NCBI GenBank assembly: GCA_965242495.1
Contig: OZ251446.1
Coordinates: forward strand, 1,178,001-1,242,000
Length of the DNA: 64,000 nucleotides
Source of the DNA: CBDESN01 sp965242495
Lineage (GTDB): Bacteria > Pseudomonadota > Alphaproteobacteria > MPNO01
Reading direction: 5' to 3'
Shown here: one piece after another, positions 47,856-57,378 of the stretch
How positions within the stretch are numbered: position 1 is the stretch's first letter
Layout of the letters: each line of letters opens with the position of its first letter
The notes under the pieces: model-generated
What the model saw: the letters and a program-made list of their open reading frames with translations, nothing else
Databases searched by the model: none
What the model was told of the DNA's origin: nothing
Program-made: the position numbers and the translations under genes

Positions 47856-49595
47856 TCACGGGAGAGACCCGGTCCGCGCGCCGGCCGCCACGCTCGCGAT
47901 CGCATCCAGTTTTTCTTCGACCTCGGGGTCTATCCCGGACTCCGGGACGTATCCGGCGAGTTGGTGGAAATGCGTCTTCTTCATCAGGTTCGGGAGTCCG
48001 AGTTTGCCGAAGTATTTCTCGAACAGGGGCGTGAGGAACTCGTCGCTGACCTTCGTCCCCGCATCCCAGGGCGAGCTCTTGCCCAGGATGCGCATGGCGC
48101 CTTCGACCTCGCCGATCGCCTCGCGCATCGCCGTCAGACGCCGTTCGACGTCCGCGCGGTCGAACAGGGGCATCGGCTCGTCTTCGTCCGCGGACGCGCG
48201 CGCATAGGCTTCGAGGGTCGCCTCGGCGCAGAGATAGTTCTCGATCTCCCGTTTCTTCCAGGTCAGCCATCGAATCCGGTCGCCGTCCGGCAAACCGGCC
48301 TCGAGCCGGTCGAACAGGGCGACGCCCCGCAGTTGCGGCAGCGCTTCCGTGAGGCCGAAATAGTGGAGCTCGGCCTGCCCGGGCCGGTTCCCGACGTAAT
48401 GGACGAACGGCCGCTCCAGACACCGGATCGCCGCCTCGTGTCCGAGGCGTTCGGCGAACGCCCGCAGGATGGCCAGATCCGTCGAGCCTTCGAGATACAG
48501 GACCCACCCGTTCTGTTCGCCCTGGGCGTATTGATCGAAGCCGATTTCGGTCAGCGCCTTGCGCAGCTGGCTTCCCCGGTCGTCGATCCGATGCGGCTTG
48601 CCGACGAAGGCGACGACCGTATCCCTTCCGGCCGCCTCGTTCAGGACCACCTCGGAGTGGCTCGCCGCGACGATCTGGTTGCCGTCGGTCCTGGCGGCGC
48701 CGGTCAGCAGCTCGTAGATCTGCCTCTGCCGCAGGATTTCGAGATGCGCATCGGGTTCGTCGAGCAGAACGACCGCCCCGGGATACGCAGCCATATAGGC
48801 GAGAATCAGCAGGGTCTGCTGAAGCCCCCTGCCGCTCGACGAGAGATCGAGTTTGGCCCCGCCTTCCCGGTAACCCATTACGATTTCGCCGCGTTCCGGC
48901 ACGTAGCGCGGGACGTCGAGCTCGGCCCCGAACAGCGCCTCGATCCGCGCCGCCAGCGCGCGCCAACGTCCGGAATCCCGCTCATGGACGCGGAAACAGA
49001 GATTGCGCAGCAGCTCGGCCGTCCGCCCCTCGCCCACCCGGACGTTCACGGCGCCGTCGTCGAGCCGCGTCTCGGTCGCCGCGAGCCCGGACATCGGCGG
49101 CAGAAAGGCGATCCTCGTCGCCCCGGCCAAGGGCGGAATCGGCATCCGACCGCCGGCGCCGTCCGCGTCCGTGCGCAGCGGCCGACAGTAGAACGACTCC
49201 TCGTTCGCGTAGTCGAATTCCAGCCCGCAGACCCATGCCTCGCCCCGGGTCACGCCTTCGACGACGATCTCGATGCGAACGTTCTCCGTTCGTTGACGGC
49301 CCTCCACCATCCGGGAGTCCCGCGTATGACGTCCACGCCACAGCAGGGCGGCGCTGGGAACGGGTACGGCGACGACGTCGCGGCGGTTGACGGTGACGCC
49401 GGGTCGGCGCTCGGGCGCCGCCTTGCCCGCGCGCTTCTCGCTCCAGCGCTTCAGGCCGACGTCCCAGAGCGCGAGCGCCTGCATGGCCGACGTCTTGCCG
49501 GCGTTGTTCGGGCCGATGAACACCACCGGGTTTCCGAGCTCGATCTCGACGTTCTCGAACCGTTTGAAGTTGCGAACGATCAGCTTCGTGAGCAT
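47856..49595 (-). CDS. AAA ATPase with TOPRIM-like C-terminal domain (OLD/PARIS-like)
   Basis: A 579-residue protein. The ABC-type ATPase part has LTKLIVRNFKRFENVEIELG, Walker A GPNNAGKT (28-35), the signature LSSSGRGLQQTLLILAYMAA (251-270), Walker B VVLLDEPDAHLEI (275-287) and a switch His in AASHSEV. A C-terminal domain has YLEGSTDLAILRAF (368-380), LFDRLE (427-432) and KKREIENYL (447-455), resembling TOPRIM/DUF4435 nuclease or sensor domains of OLD and PARIS proteins. It lies directly before hsdR in the same direction. A role in phage defence is inference. Confidence 0.8.
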   Translation of the reverse strand: MLTKLIVRNFKRFENVEIELGNPVVFIGPNNAGKTSAMQALALWDVGLKRWSEKRAGKAAPERRPGVTVNRRDVVAVPVPSAALLWRGRHTRDSRMVEGRQRTENVRIEIVVEGVTRGEAWVCGLEFDYANEESFYCRPLRTDADGAGGRMPIPPLAGATRIAFLPPMSGLAATETRLDDGAVNVRVGEGRTAELLRNLCFRVHERDSGRWRALAARIEALFGAELDVPRYVPERGEIVMGYREGGAKLDLSSSGRGLQQTLLILAYMAAYPGAVVLLDEPDAHLEILRQRQIYELLTGAARTDGNQIVAASHSEVVLNEAAGRDTVVAFVGKPHRIDDRGSQLRKALTEIGFDQYAQGEQNGWVLYLEGSTDLAILRAFAERLGHEAAIRCLERPFVHYVGNRPGQAELHYFGLTEALPQLRGVALFDRLEAGLPDGDRIRWLTWKKREIENYLCAEATLEAYARASADEDEPMPLFDRADVERRLTAMREAIGEVEGAMRILGKSSPWDAGTKVSDEFLTPLFEKYFGKLGLPNLMKKTHFHQLAGYVPESGIDPEVEEKLDAIASVAAGARTGSLP

Positions 49596-49826
49596 CGAAA
49601 GACTCCCGGGCCGCCCGGTCCATCGCGGAGAGCGCGCGCCTCGCCATCCGGGATTCCGTGGACGGCGATCTCGCCGCCGGGAGGAGCCGGGCGATCATCG
49701 GTCACGCCCTTGCCCTCGCCTTGCCTCGGAGGTCATCACCTTCCCGCCGTTTTCGGACGCCTTCCGCATCGGCCCAGGAGCGATGTCTCCGATCGGGCCG
49801 GGTCCGTCCCGAGGGCGGGGGTGCCC

Positions 49827-51497
49827 TCACGGGGCTTCCTCGCCGAACAGGTCTCGGAGGCTGCGCTCCGCCGAGTCGACCAGGATTTCGTCGTCCGCCT
49901 CGCGAGCCAAGGCGAGAACGGTCTCCAAGTCCTGCCGCGCTTCGTCCCGCCGACCCAGGCCGTTCTTCGCAAGGCCCCGGTTGTAGTAGGCTGTGGCATA
50001 ATCTGACCTCAACCGGATGGCCTCGTCACAATCTGCAATGGCGTCCTCGTGCCAGCCTAGGTCTCTCTTCACATTGCCTCGGTTGTTGTAGGCTTCAGCA
50101 TAACACGGCTTCAACCGGATAGCCTCGTCATAATCTGCAATGGCGTCCTCGTGCCAGCCTAGGTCTCTCTTCGCATTGCCTCGGTTGTAGTAGGCTTTGG
50201 CATAACCCGAACTCGATCGGATGGCCTCGTCATAATCTGCAATGGCATCCTCGTGCTGGCTCAGGTCACTCTTCGCAATACCTCGGTTGTAGTAGGCTTC
50301 CGCATAATCCGGATTCAACCGGATAGCCTTGTCATAATCTGCAATGGCGTCCTCGCGTCGACCCAGGTCGCTCTTCGCGACTCCCCGGTTGCCGTAGGCT
50401 TTGGAATAATCCGGCTTCAATCGGATAGCCTCGTCATAATCTGCAATGGCGTCCGCGTGCCAGCTCGAGCGCATCTTCACATTGCCTCGGTTGTAGTAGG
50501 CTTCGGCATAACCTGGCTTCAACCGGATAGCCTCGTCATAATCTGCAATGGCGTCCACGTCCCGGTCCAGGTCCATCTTCGCATTGCCTCGGTTGTAGTA
50601 GGCCTCTGCCAAGTTTGGCCTCAACCGGATGGCCTCGTCATCATCTGCAATGGCGTCCGCGTGTCGACCCAGATCGATCTTCGCAGTAGCCCGGTTGCTG
50701 TAGGCTTCCGCCAAGTCCGGCTTCAGTCGGATTGCCTTACTGTAAGCATCAATCGCCGGATCCAAGTCGCTTTCCTTCTTCTCTTGGAGAAGATAGCCGA
50801 CGGAGAACCACGCGCGCGCGCCGAGTTCCTTGTTGTCGGTTTCATCCACGAGATTGGCGATGGCGCGCCACTTTTCGATGGCTCCTTCCATATCTCCCAG
50901 TTGTTGGAGCAGAATGGCCGCGGCGACCGCGCGGTCGATCGGAGATGCAGCAGGATTCTCCTGGACACGCTGCGCGGCCTTGCTGGCCTTGTCCGGATCT
51001 TCGCCGACCTTTTCGGCGTTCAATTCTTTCAGGATGGACCCTGCTTCGTTCTTGTATGCCTCAATCCCCTCGAGATGGCGGCGGGCTTCGTCTTTGATCT
51101 CTCTTGCTTCGTCCCTGATCTCTCTCAATCTTCCAAAACCGAAGAGCCCGAGAATTGGGATGGCTATACCGAAGAGAGTCAGAAATATGGCGACGCCGAT
51201 GAGCCACCAATCGACCAATTTCATGCGATCTTCCAGCAATTCGCGCTGGAGCTCGTTCAATCTCCGTTCAACTTCGACGACAATGGCGCCGTCCCGGCCG
51301 GTTCCGTGCGGGACCGTCGTTGCCCGCGGTTGCGCGGACGCGCCGGCGGGGGGATCGGCTTCGGGGGTCGCGGCGGCGCTGGCTGCGGGCGGCGAGGCCG
51401 GTTCGACGGAGAGAAGTGGGGGACTCGCGTTCACCACCACCGCGAAGGCCATACCGGCGACGGCCATGCGCAGGTTCCAGGGAAGGGGTTTCGTCAT
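49827..51497 (-). CDS. membrane-anchored TPR-repeat protein
   Basis: A 556-residue protein. The ATG at 51497 (MTKPLPWNLRMAVAGMAFAV) gives a signal/anchor segment, then a Pro/Ala linker, a second transmembrane segment LVDWWLIGVAIFLTLFGIAI around residue 95-115, a coiled stretch LREIRDEAREIKDEARRHLE, and a C-terminal run of TPR repeats DAIADYDEAIRLKP / AEAYYNRGNAKxDL. The repeats are nearly identical at DNA level with a 102-bp period. TPRs bind protein partners. The gene sits inside the restriction island, but its link to restriction is unknown. An in-frame ATG 33 bp upstream lies within the dispersed repeat. Confidence 0.8.
   Translation of the reverse strand: MTKPLPWNLRMAVAGMAFAVVVNASPPLLSVEPASPPAASAAATPEADPPAGASAQPRATTVPHGTGRDGAIVVEVERRLNELQRELLEDRMKLVDWWLIGVAIFLTLFGIAIPILGLFGFGRLREIRDEAREIKDEARRHLEGIEAYKNEAGSILKELNAEKVGEDPDKASKAAQRVQENPAASPIDRAVAAAILLQQLGDMEGAIEKWRAIANLVDETDNKELGARAWFSVGYLLQEKKESDLDPAIDAYSKAIRLKPDLAEAYSNRATAKIDLGRHADAIADDDEAIRLRPNLAEAYYNRGNAKMDLDRDVDAIADYDEAIRLKPGYAEAYYNRGNVKMRSSWHADAIADYDEAIRLKPDYSKAYGNRGVAKSDLGRREDAIADYDKAIRLNPDYAEAYYNRGIAKSDLSQHEDAIADYDEAIRSSSGYAKAYYNRGNAKRDLGWHEDAIADYDEAIRLKPCYAEAYNNRGNVKRDLGWHEDAIADCDEAIRLRSDYATAYYNRGLAKNGLGRRDEARQDLETVLALAREADDEILVDSAERSLRDLFGEEAP
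49978..50793 (-). repeat. eight 102-bp tandem TPR-coding repeats
   Basis: The landmark CGGTTGTAGTAGG recurs at 49978, 50080, 50182, 50284, 50488 and 50590, with variants at 50386 and 50692, a strict 102-bp period. The DNA-level similarity suggests recent unit duplication or gene conversion. Confidence 0.9.
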
Positions 51498-51501
51498 GCG
51501 G

Positions 51502-51568
51502 GAACCTGCTGATCCATAAAACTCATCCACGGCGAGAAGGCTTCGTCCGAAATGGATTCCCGCTTTCG
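51502..51568 (+). repeat. dispersed 67-bp repeat, copy 2
   Basis: About 83% identical to 10386-10452. It lies immediately upstream of the TPR gene start, as copy 1 lies upstream of the LLGYPECC gene, both in the same orientation relative to the gene. Confidence 0.8.
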
Positions 51569-51659
51569 TGGGAATGACGGATCCTTGGCGTGGCCGTCGT
51601 TACAAGCCCCGTCATTCCCCCGGTCGGGCCGGGGGCAGGCTCCGCGAAAGTGGGAATCC
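51554..51659. repeat. 106-bp element with inverted ends
   Basis: GGATTCCCGCTTTCG (51554-51568) and CGAAAGTGGGAATCC (51645-51659) are inverted repeats with one mismatch, enclosing GTCATTCCCCCGGTCGGGCC. Such GGAATCCC-type palindromes are common dispersed elements in proteobacteria. It lies in the 220-bp gap between two island genes. Confidence 0.65.
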
Positions 51660-51717
51660 AGAGACCTTCCGCGCCTCGGCAGGACCCGATTTCTCAAACG
51701 GACTCTCCGCCCGGCCG

Positions 51718-52872
51718 TCATGAGTCTCGGCCCCGAAGGTCGCCGGCCTTGTCTTCTTCGTCCGGGATGACGGCTGCGATGCGGGGGTTGCGCAAGCGCC
51801 ATCGCCGACCGAATCTCTCGAGATCGCCCGCCATGACGACCGGAGCGCCGCTCTTGTGAGCCTGGATTGCGTGGTCATAGTCCGGTCGGTTCAAGACGGC
51901 CGTGATCGTCAGGACGCGCCCGTCGATATAGGTTTGCAAGGCTATCGTTCCATCCGCTTCCCGGTCGTCGCGCTTCAACCGCTGGATACGGCCGATCAGG
52001 GACACGTCCGGCTTTGGCTCCTCTTCTCGAAACCGCCGCGCCGCTTCGCGCAGGATGGGGGCATCGGACGCCCCGAAGCGGATGGTTTCCCGCGCCACGT
52101 TCATCGGACGGGTGCGCGCCCAGGACAGGCCGACGTCGATCCCCTGAAACGGCTCGATCAACGTAGCGAGAGCCTCGCACAGATTGGCGCTCGCACCGCG
52201 CTGCACGGCTTCCGGGAAAGCGTCGTCGCCGCCGGACGCCCTTTCGGCCGCTTCACGAGTGGCCGTCAACGCTTCGGCCAGACGCTGCGTCATCCGCCGT
52301 TCGACAGGCTCATCGTCCGGCATGGTGTCGAACGACGCCATCGCTCGAACGGGGGGCGGAACGACGGGACCGACCAGCGTAACGACGAAACTGCCCTGCT
52401 CGGTCCGCCCCAGCTGGACCCGCCGCAGATAGTCGGCGGCCTCGCGGTTCGCTCCCGCACGATGGAACCGTCTCGGCTCCCGTAGGGAACAGGCCGCGGC
52501 CGCAATCATGTCGCGCGCACCGGTTATCAGGCTCACTCCGTCGTCCAGGGCCACGGACCCATCGGCGCCATCCGGGACGGCGCGGATCCGGACGACGTCG
52601 CGGTCGGCGACGATCAGATCGCGATAGAGGGAAAGCGCGTCCGTTTCGGCGGCTTTCGCGAAAATCTCGATCAACCGCGATACGACGCTGGCATAGTCTC
52701 CGAGGCGCTGATGCTTGGGGATAACGATCTCGGGCGCTCCCTCGCGAGCATAGACGTCGGAATGGTCGCCATAGGGCTCCCCTTTGGTCCAACCGCCGGC
52801 GCGCGCATAGGCCGACAGCGCCGCGGGGGAGACGGCGGACAAAGCGTCACTGTCCTGGATGCCGACCTTCAT
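51718..52872 (-). CDS. uncharacterised protein of the restriction island
   Basis: A 384-residue soluble protein with no recognised domain, starting MKVGIQDSDALSAVSPAALS. It has an Ala-rich helical first third with YGDHSDVYAREGAPEIVIPK, a central block YLRRVQLGRTEQGSFVVTLV, and a C-terminal strand-rich part ending IAAVIPDEEDKAGDLRGRDS. The order of strands and the repeated DGxVALDxGVxLI pattern suggest a mixed alpha/beta fold. It lies between the hsdS fusion and the TPR gene, all in one direction. Only 194 AT-richer bases separate it from hsdS. Function unknown. Confidence 0.7.
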   Translation of the reverse strand: MKVGIQDSDALSAVSPAALSAYARAGGWTKGEPYGDHSDVYAREGAPEIVIPKHQRLGDYASVVSRLIEIFAKAAETDALSLYRDLIVADRDVVRIRAVPDGADGSVALDDGVSLITGARDMIAAAACSLREPRRFHRAGANREAADYLRRVQLGRTEQGSFVVTLVGPVVPPPVRAMASFDTMPDDEPVERRMTQRLAEALTATREAAERASGGDDAFPEAVQRGASANLCEALATLIEPFQGIDVGLSWARTRPMNVARETIRFGASDAPILREAARRFREEEPKPDVSLIGRIQRLKRDDREADGTIALQTYIDGRVLTITAVLNRPDYDHAIQAHKSGAPVVMAGDLERFGRRWRLRNPRIAAVIPDEEDKAGDLRGRDS

Positions 52873-53066
52873 CGGATATTCCCTTCCCTTGATCGTTCCA
52901 TCGAGATTCCAGGATTCTCGACGAGACAAGGCTGCTATCCCGGATCCCTAACAGAAAGATAAAGTGGAGACAAGCTGCCGAAGACAATCATGAACCGTAT
53001 CGGCTTGAGTCCTTTCCGGCGTCGCCATTTTTCCATACTCACCATGCTACATTCCCGATAATTTTC

Positions 53067-54665
53067 CTACAATCCAGGGACACGGATATCGCCCGACACG
53101 AGCTTGGGAAGTAAAGTATTTCGGATCCAGGAAAGAGTAAGCGACTCTCGCCGAATAATCCGATTATTTTTCAAATAGGCGGCAACTATATTTTCAAATT
53201 CATCGGAAATAGATTCGGGAGACAAAACAACAGGTAGAGATAGAACAGCATCCACAGGCGCACGCTGATGACTCTTTGATGTTCCGGTCACGAGAGAGTT
53301 CACCGCCTGTCGGAATTGGTAGGAACGTCCGAGACAGTAAGGGAAAGAGATACCATAAGGCCGACGGGATTGAAGGACTAAAAACTCCGTCGAACAAACC
53401 GCTCGATCTTCTGCATTAACATCTGCAAGCCAGACTCGTTCGATTTCTGGGTTGAGTCTTGATAGGAGAGTTGCTTCGGGGGGAACGCGGAATTTTTGGC
53501 TTTTGATGTTCTTTCCACACTCAATTTTCGGTTGGCGATTCTCATCGAAAGCCGGAATACTGAAATGATGATATAGAGTATTGGGCGAAGCATAAGGATG
53601 CTCTTGATCTCTGATATGCTCGGCTATATCGGCCAAAGATCCAACCTTCCATCCCTCCGGTATCTCGCCCAGCTCGGAGTCCACGAGGCGATCGGGGAAG
53701 AGGGACCAGAGAGGTTCGGGGAGATAGGGGTCGCGGCCCGCCGCCTTGGCGCGGGTGGGGCCGAAATCGACGAACCAATCCTTGAAGACGGCTTGCGCCA
53801 TCGCTTCCAGCGTTTCGTTCATGCGCCGGTTCGCCTCGATCTTTTCGTCCAGCGCGCCCAAGATATGGGCGATGGCGCGCTGTTCGGGGAGCGGCGGAAG
53901 TGGGACGCGGATGCGCTTTAGAGTAGAACCGGAAAGTTCTTGAAAGGTCGTACCAGTCGCATGTCGCTCCAGTTCTTCGGTGTTGGCCTTAAGCCAGTAG
54001 TAGAGAAATTCGGATCGAGCTTCTTCTTTTGGTATCAAACTACGAAATCCTTGATTGGTCGCAATCTCCGCGCCTGCGAGCGCAACGTATCCAACAGGGG
54101 CGCGGGTACTCAGAAGAACCGTTCCTGGAGGGACGAGCTGGGCCGAACAACTCATAAGCCCTTCACGAGATAAGTTGCGGCTCCCTCCTATGATGAATCG
54201 ATCATGTGAGCCAGCAAGATCTTTGGGCGTGATCCAGGGTACATCGCCGTCGAAATTCGCGGCGTTTTTTGTGGATGGAGTGCTTCCCCCAATAATTTCA
54301 GCAATTTCTCCAATTTCAACTGAAGGCCATTCGCTATTGGTCCGAACAGCGCGCTCTTCTCCTGATAATACCACATGCTCCCGCTCGATCTCACGATGGA
54401 AGCTCTCGGGCAGGCGCGCCCAGACCAACAATTCCACTCGGAACGGCAGGTTGCTTTCTTCGAAAGCATCCCTGAGACTGGAAACTTGACGATCTTGCTC
54501 CGGGGTCGAGAAGACCACCAAGTCCAGATCGGATTTCGGGCCGGCGGTCCATTTTGCGCGGGAGCCGTATACCCACACAGCCGTATCCGGCAGATGCTTT
54601 CGGAGCAGCGCCGATACAGTCTCGCGCTGTTCGTCCGTAACGTCGATGGCCGGATTCAGTTCCAT
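53067..54665 (-). CDS. hsdS: MntA-type nucleotidyltransferase fused to type I specificity subunit HsdS
   Basis: A 532-residue fusion. Residues 1-110 are a minimal nucleotidyltransferase: VWVYGSRAKWTAGPKSDLDL holds GS (34-35) and the metal-binding D46 and D48. Residues 115-280 are the first target-recognition domain (WPSVEIGEIAEIIGGSTPST; VPWITPKDLAGSHDRF), followed by the conserved spacer PLPPLPEQRAIAHILGALDE, KIEANRRMNETLEAMAQAVF and a second recognition domain (IPEGWKVGSLADIAEHIRDQ). The second domain's DNA is about 47% GC, far below the window. Its ATG overlaps the hepT stop by 10 bp. Separate hsdS genes lack the N-terminal domain. Confidence 0.9.
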   Translation of the reverse strand: MELNPAIDVTDEQRETVSALLRKHLPDTAVWVYGSRAKWTAGPKSDLDLVVFSTPEQDRQVSSLRDAFEESNLPFRVELLVWARLPESFHREIEREHVVLSGEERAVRTNSEWPSVEIGEIAEIIGGSTPSTKNAANFDGDVPWITPKDLAGSHDRFIIGGSRNLSREGLMSCSAQLVPPGTVLLSTRAPVGYVALAGAEIATNQGFRSLIPKEEARSEFLYYWLKANTEELERHATGTTFQELSGSTLKRIRVPLPPLPEQRAIAHILGALDEKIEANRRMNETLEAMAQAVFKDWFVDFGPTRAKAAGRDPYLPEPLWSLFPDRLVDSELGEIPEGWKVGSLADIAEHIRDQEHPYASPNTLYHHFSIPAFDENRQPKIECGKNIKSQKFRVPPEATLLSRLNPEIERVWLADVNAEDRAVCSTEFLVLQSRRPYGISFPYCLGRSYQFRQAVNSLVTGTSKSHQRAPVDAVLSLPVVLSPESISDEFENIVAAYLKNNRIIRRESLTLSWIRNTLLPKLVSGDIRVPGL

Positions 54666-55090
54666 GTCTCTTGGCTCATGGTCCGGTAGAGGCCGATCGC
54701 ATCGTCGATGAAGTCGCCCACGATCTCCAGACAGGCTTGCGCCTTCTCGCCGCTATAGTCATGGGCCGTATCCACGCGGCATTGGGCGTAGGCGAGCCAT
54801 CGTTCCAGCGGCGCGACAAACAGATCGTTCTCGTGGGCCAGCCTGAAGACAGGCTTGGGGCTATTGGGTGGGTCCGCGATCCCCAGCCCTTCGGACAGAT
54901 ACCGTTTCAACACCTTCCACAAACAGTCATAGCAAGTCTCGAAGCGCTGAATGACCGATTCGTCAATGGCTTCCAGAGTTATATCGGACAGACCTTCATG
55001 AGGCGTCCGATAATTCTCGTACTGCTCTTCCAACCGCTTGAGCGACATACGGAACTTGTCGTAATCGATCGCGCCTTGCACTTCAATCAC
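54656..55090 (-). CDS. HepT-type HEPN toxin / nucleotidyltransferase partner (HI0074 family)
   Basis: A 144-residue all-helical protein. IDYDKFRMSLKRLEEQYENY, then VIQRFETCYDCLWKVLKRYL, then CRVDTAHDYSGEKA. The motif R105-x4-H110-x-Y112 is the RX4HXY of HepT-type HEPN ribonucleases, in which MntA-type antitoxins AMPylate the tyrosine to silence the toxin. Its partner nucleotidyltransferase is fused to HsdS directly downstream. The start is GTG at 55090; an ATG at 55048 is possible. It lies 58 bp after hsdM and is co-oriented. Confidence 0.85.
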   Translation of the reverse strand: MIEVQGAIDYDKFRMSLKRLEEQYENYRTPHEGLSDITLEAIDESVIQRFETCYDCLWKVLKRYLSEGLGIADPPNSPKPVFRLAHENDLFVAPLERWLAYAQCRVDTAHDYSGEKAQACLEIVGDFIDDAIGLYRTMSQETWN

Positions 55091-55148
55091 CTCGATCGGC
55101 TGGCCGCCCGCGGGCGGGAAGCATCCTGCGTGGCGGCGGCCGGCGCCA

Positions 55149-56696
<1,548 letters not shown>

Positions 56697-56703
56697 GTCG
56701 CGG

Positions 56704-57270
56704 TCAGTTGGTCAGCGGAGGGGGGGACGCGCCGCCTTCGATCATCGTGACGCCGCGGCGGTTTCTGCCCCAGGCCTCCTCGGTCGAGTTCGGGTCGACC
56801 GGGCGCTCCTTGCCGTAGCTGATGGCGCCGATGCGGCCCGAATCGACGTCCAGGGCGATCAGGTAGTCGCGGATCGCGTTGGCGCGGCGCTCGCCCAAGG
56901 CGAGGTTGTATTCGCGCGTGCCGCGCTCGTCGGCATGGCCGGCGACGGTGACGATCACCGCGGGGTAGCGTTGCAGCCAGGCCGCCTGCTTCTCCAGCGT
57001 CTCGCGCGCTTCGGCGGCGAGGTGGTAGCTGTCGAACTCGAAGAAGACGCGGTCGCCGACCTCGACGACGAACTGCTCGGCGCTGCCCGGAACGTCCTCG
57101 GGCGCCACCGGCTGCGATGCGACGCCGGCGCTCCCGCCGCCGCCCGCTGTCGCGCCGGCCGCCGTCTGGCCGCCGTTCGCGCCCGTCTCCGCGCCCGGCC
57201 GTTCCGAGGGGGTCTCGCAGCCGGCGACGATCAGCGCCGCCAGGACGAACGCCGCGATGTCAAACCGCAT
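56704..57270 (-). CDS. pal: peptidoglycan-associated lipoprotein Pal
   Basis: A 188-residue outer-membrane lipoprotein: signal MRFDIAAFVLAALIVAGC with lipobox Leu-Ile-Val-Ala-Gly-Cys, a Gly/Ala linker, then an OmpA-like peptidoglycan-binding domain (VFFEFDSYHLAAEARETLEK, VAGHADERGTREYNLALGER, RANAIRDYLIALDVDSGRIG). It anchors the outer membrane to the wall during division. GGGGAG precedes the ATG at 57270; a 5-codon-longer start exists. hsdM follows 7 bp after its stop. Confidence 0.95.
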   Translation of the reverse strand: MRFDIAAFVLAALIVAGCETPSERPGAETGANGGQTAAGATAGGGGSAGVASQPVAPEDVPGSAEQFVVEVGDRVFFEFDSYHLAAEARETLEKQAAWLQRYPAVIVTVAGHADERGTREYNLALGERRANAIRDYLIALDVDSGRIGAISYGKERPVDPNSTEEAWGRNRRGVTMIEGGASPPPLTN

Positions 57271-57378
57271 ACCGATACTCCCCAACCCGATGCCTCGCCG
57301 CCGCGGACCGACAGTAAACCACGGCGGGAAGATTGCAAGACTCGCGACCGTCCGGCGGGCCCCGCCCCGGCTTCGCGC

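Noticed and set aside
49978..50793. CRISPR array
   Set aside because: The regular spacing is 102 bp with no unique spacers; it encodes TPR motifs in frame.
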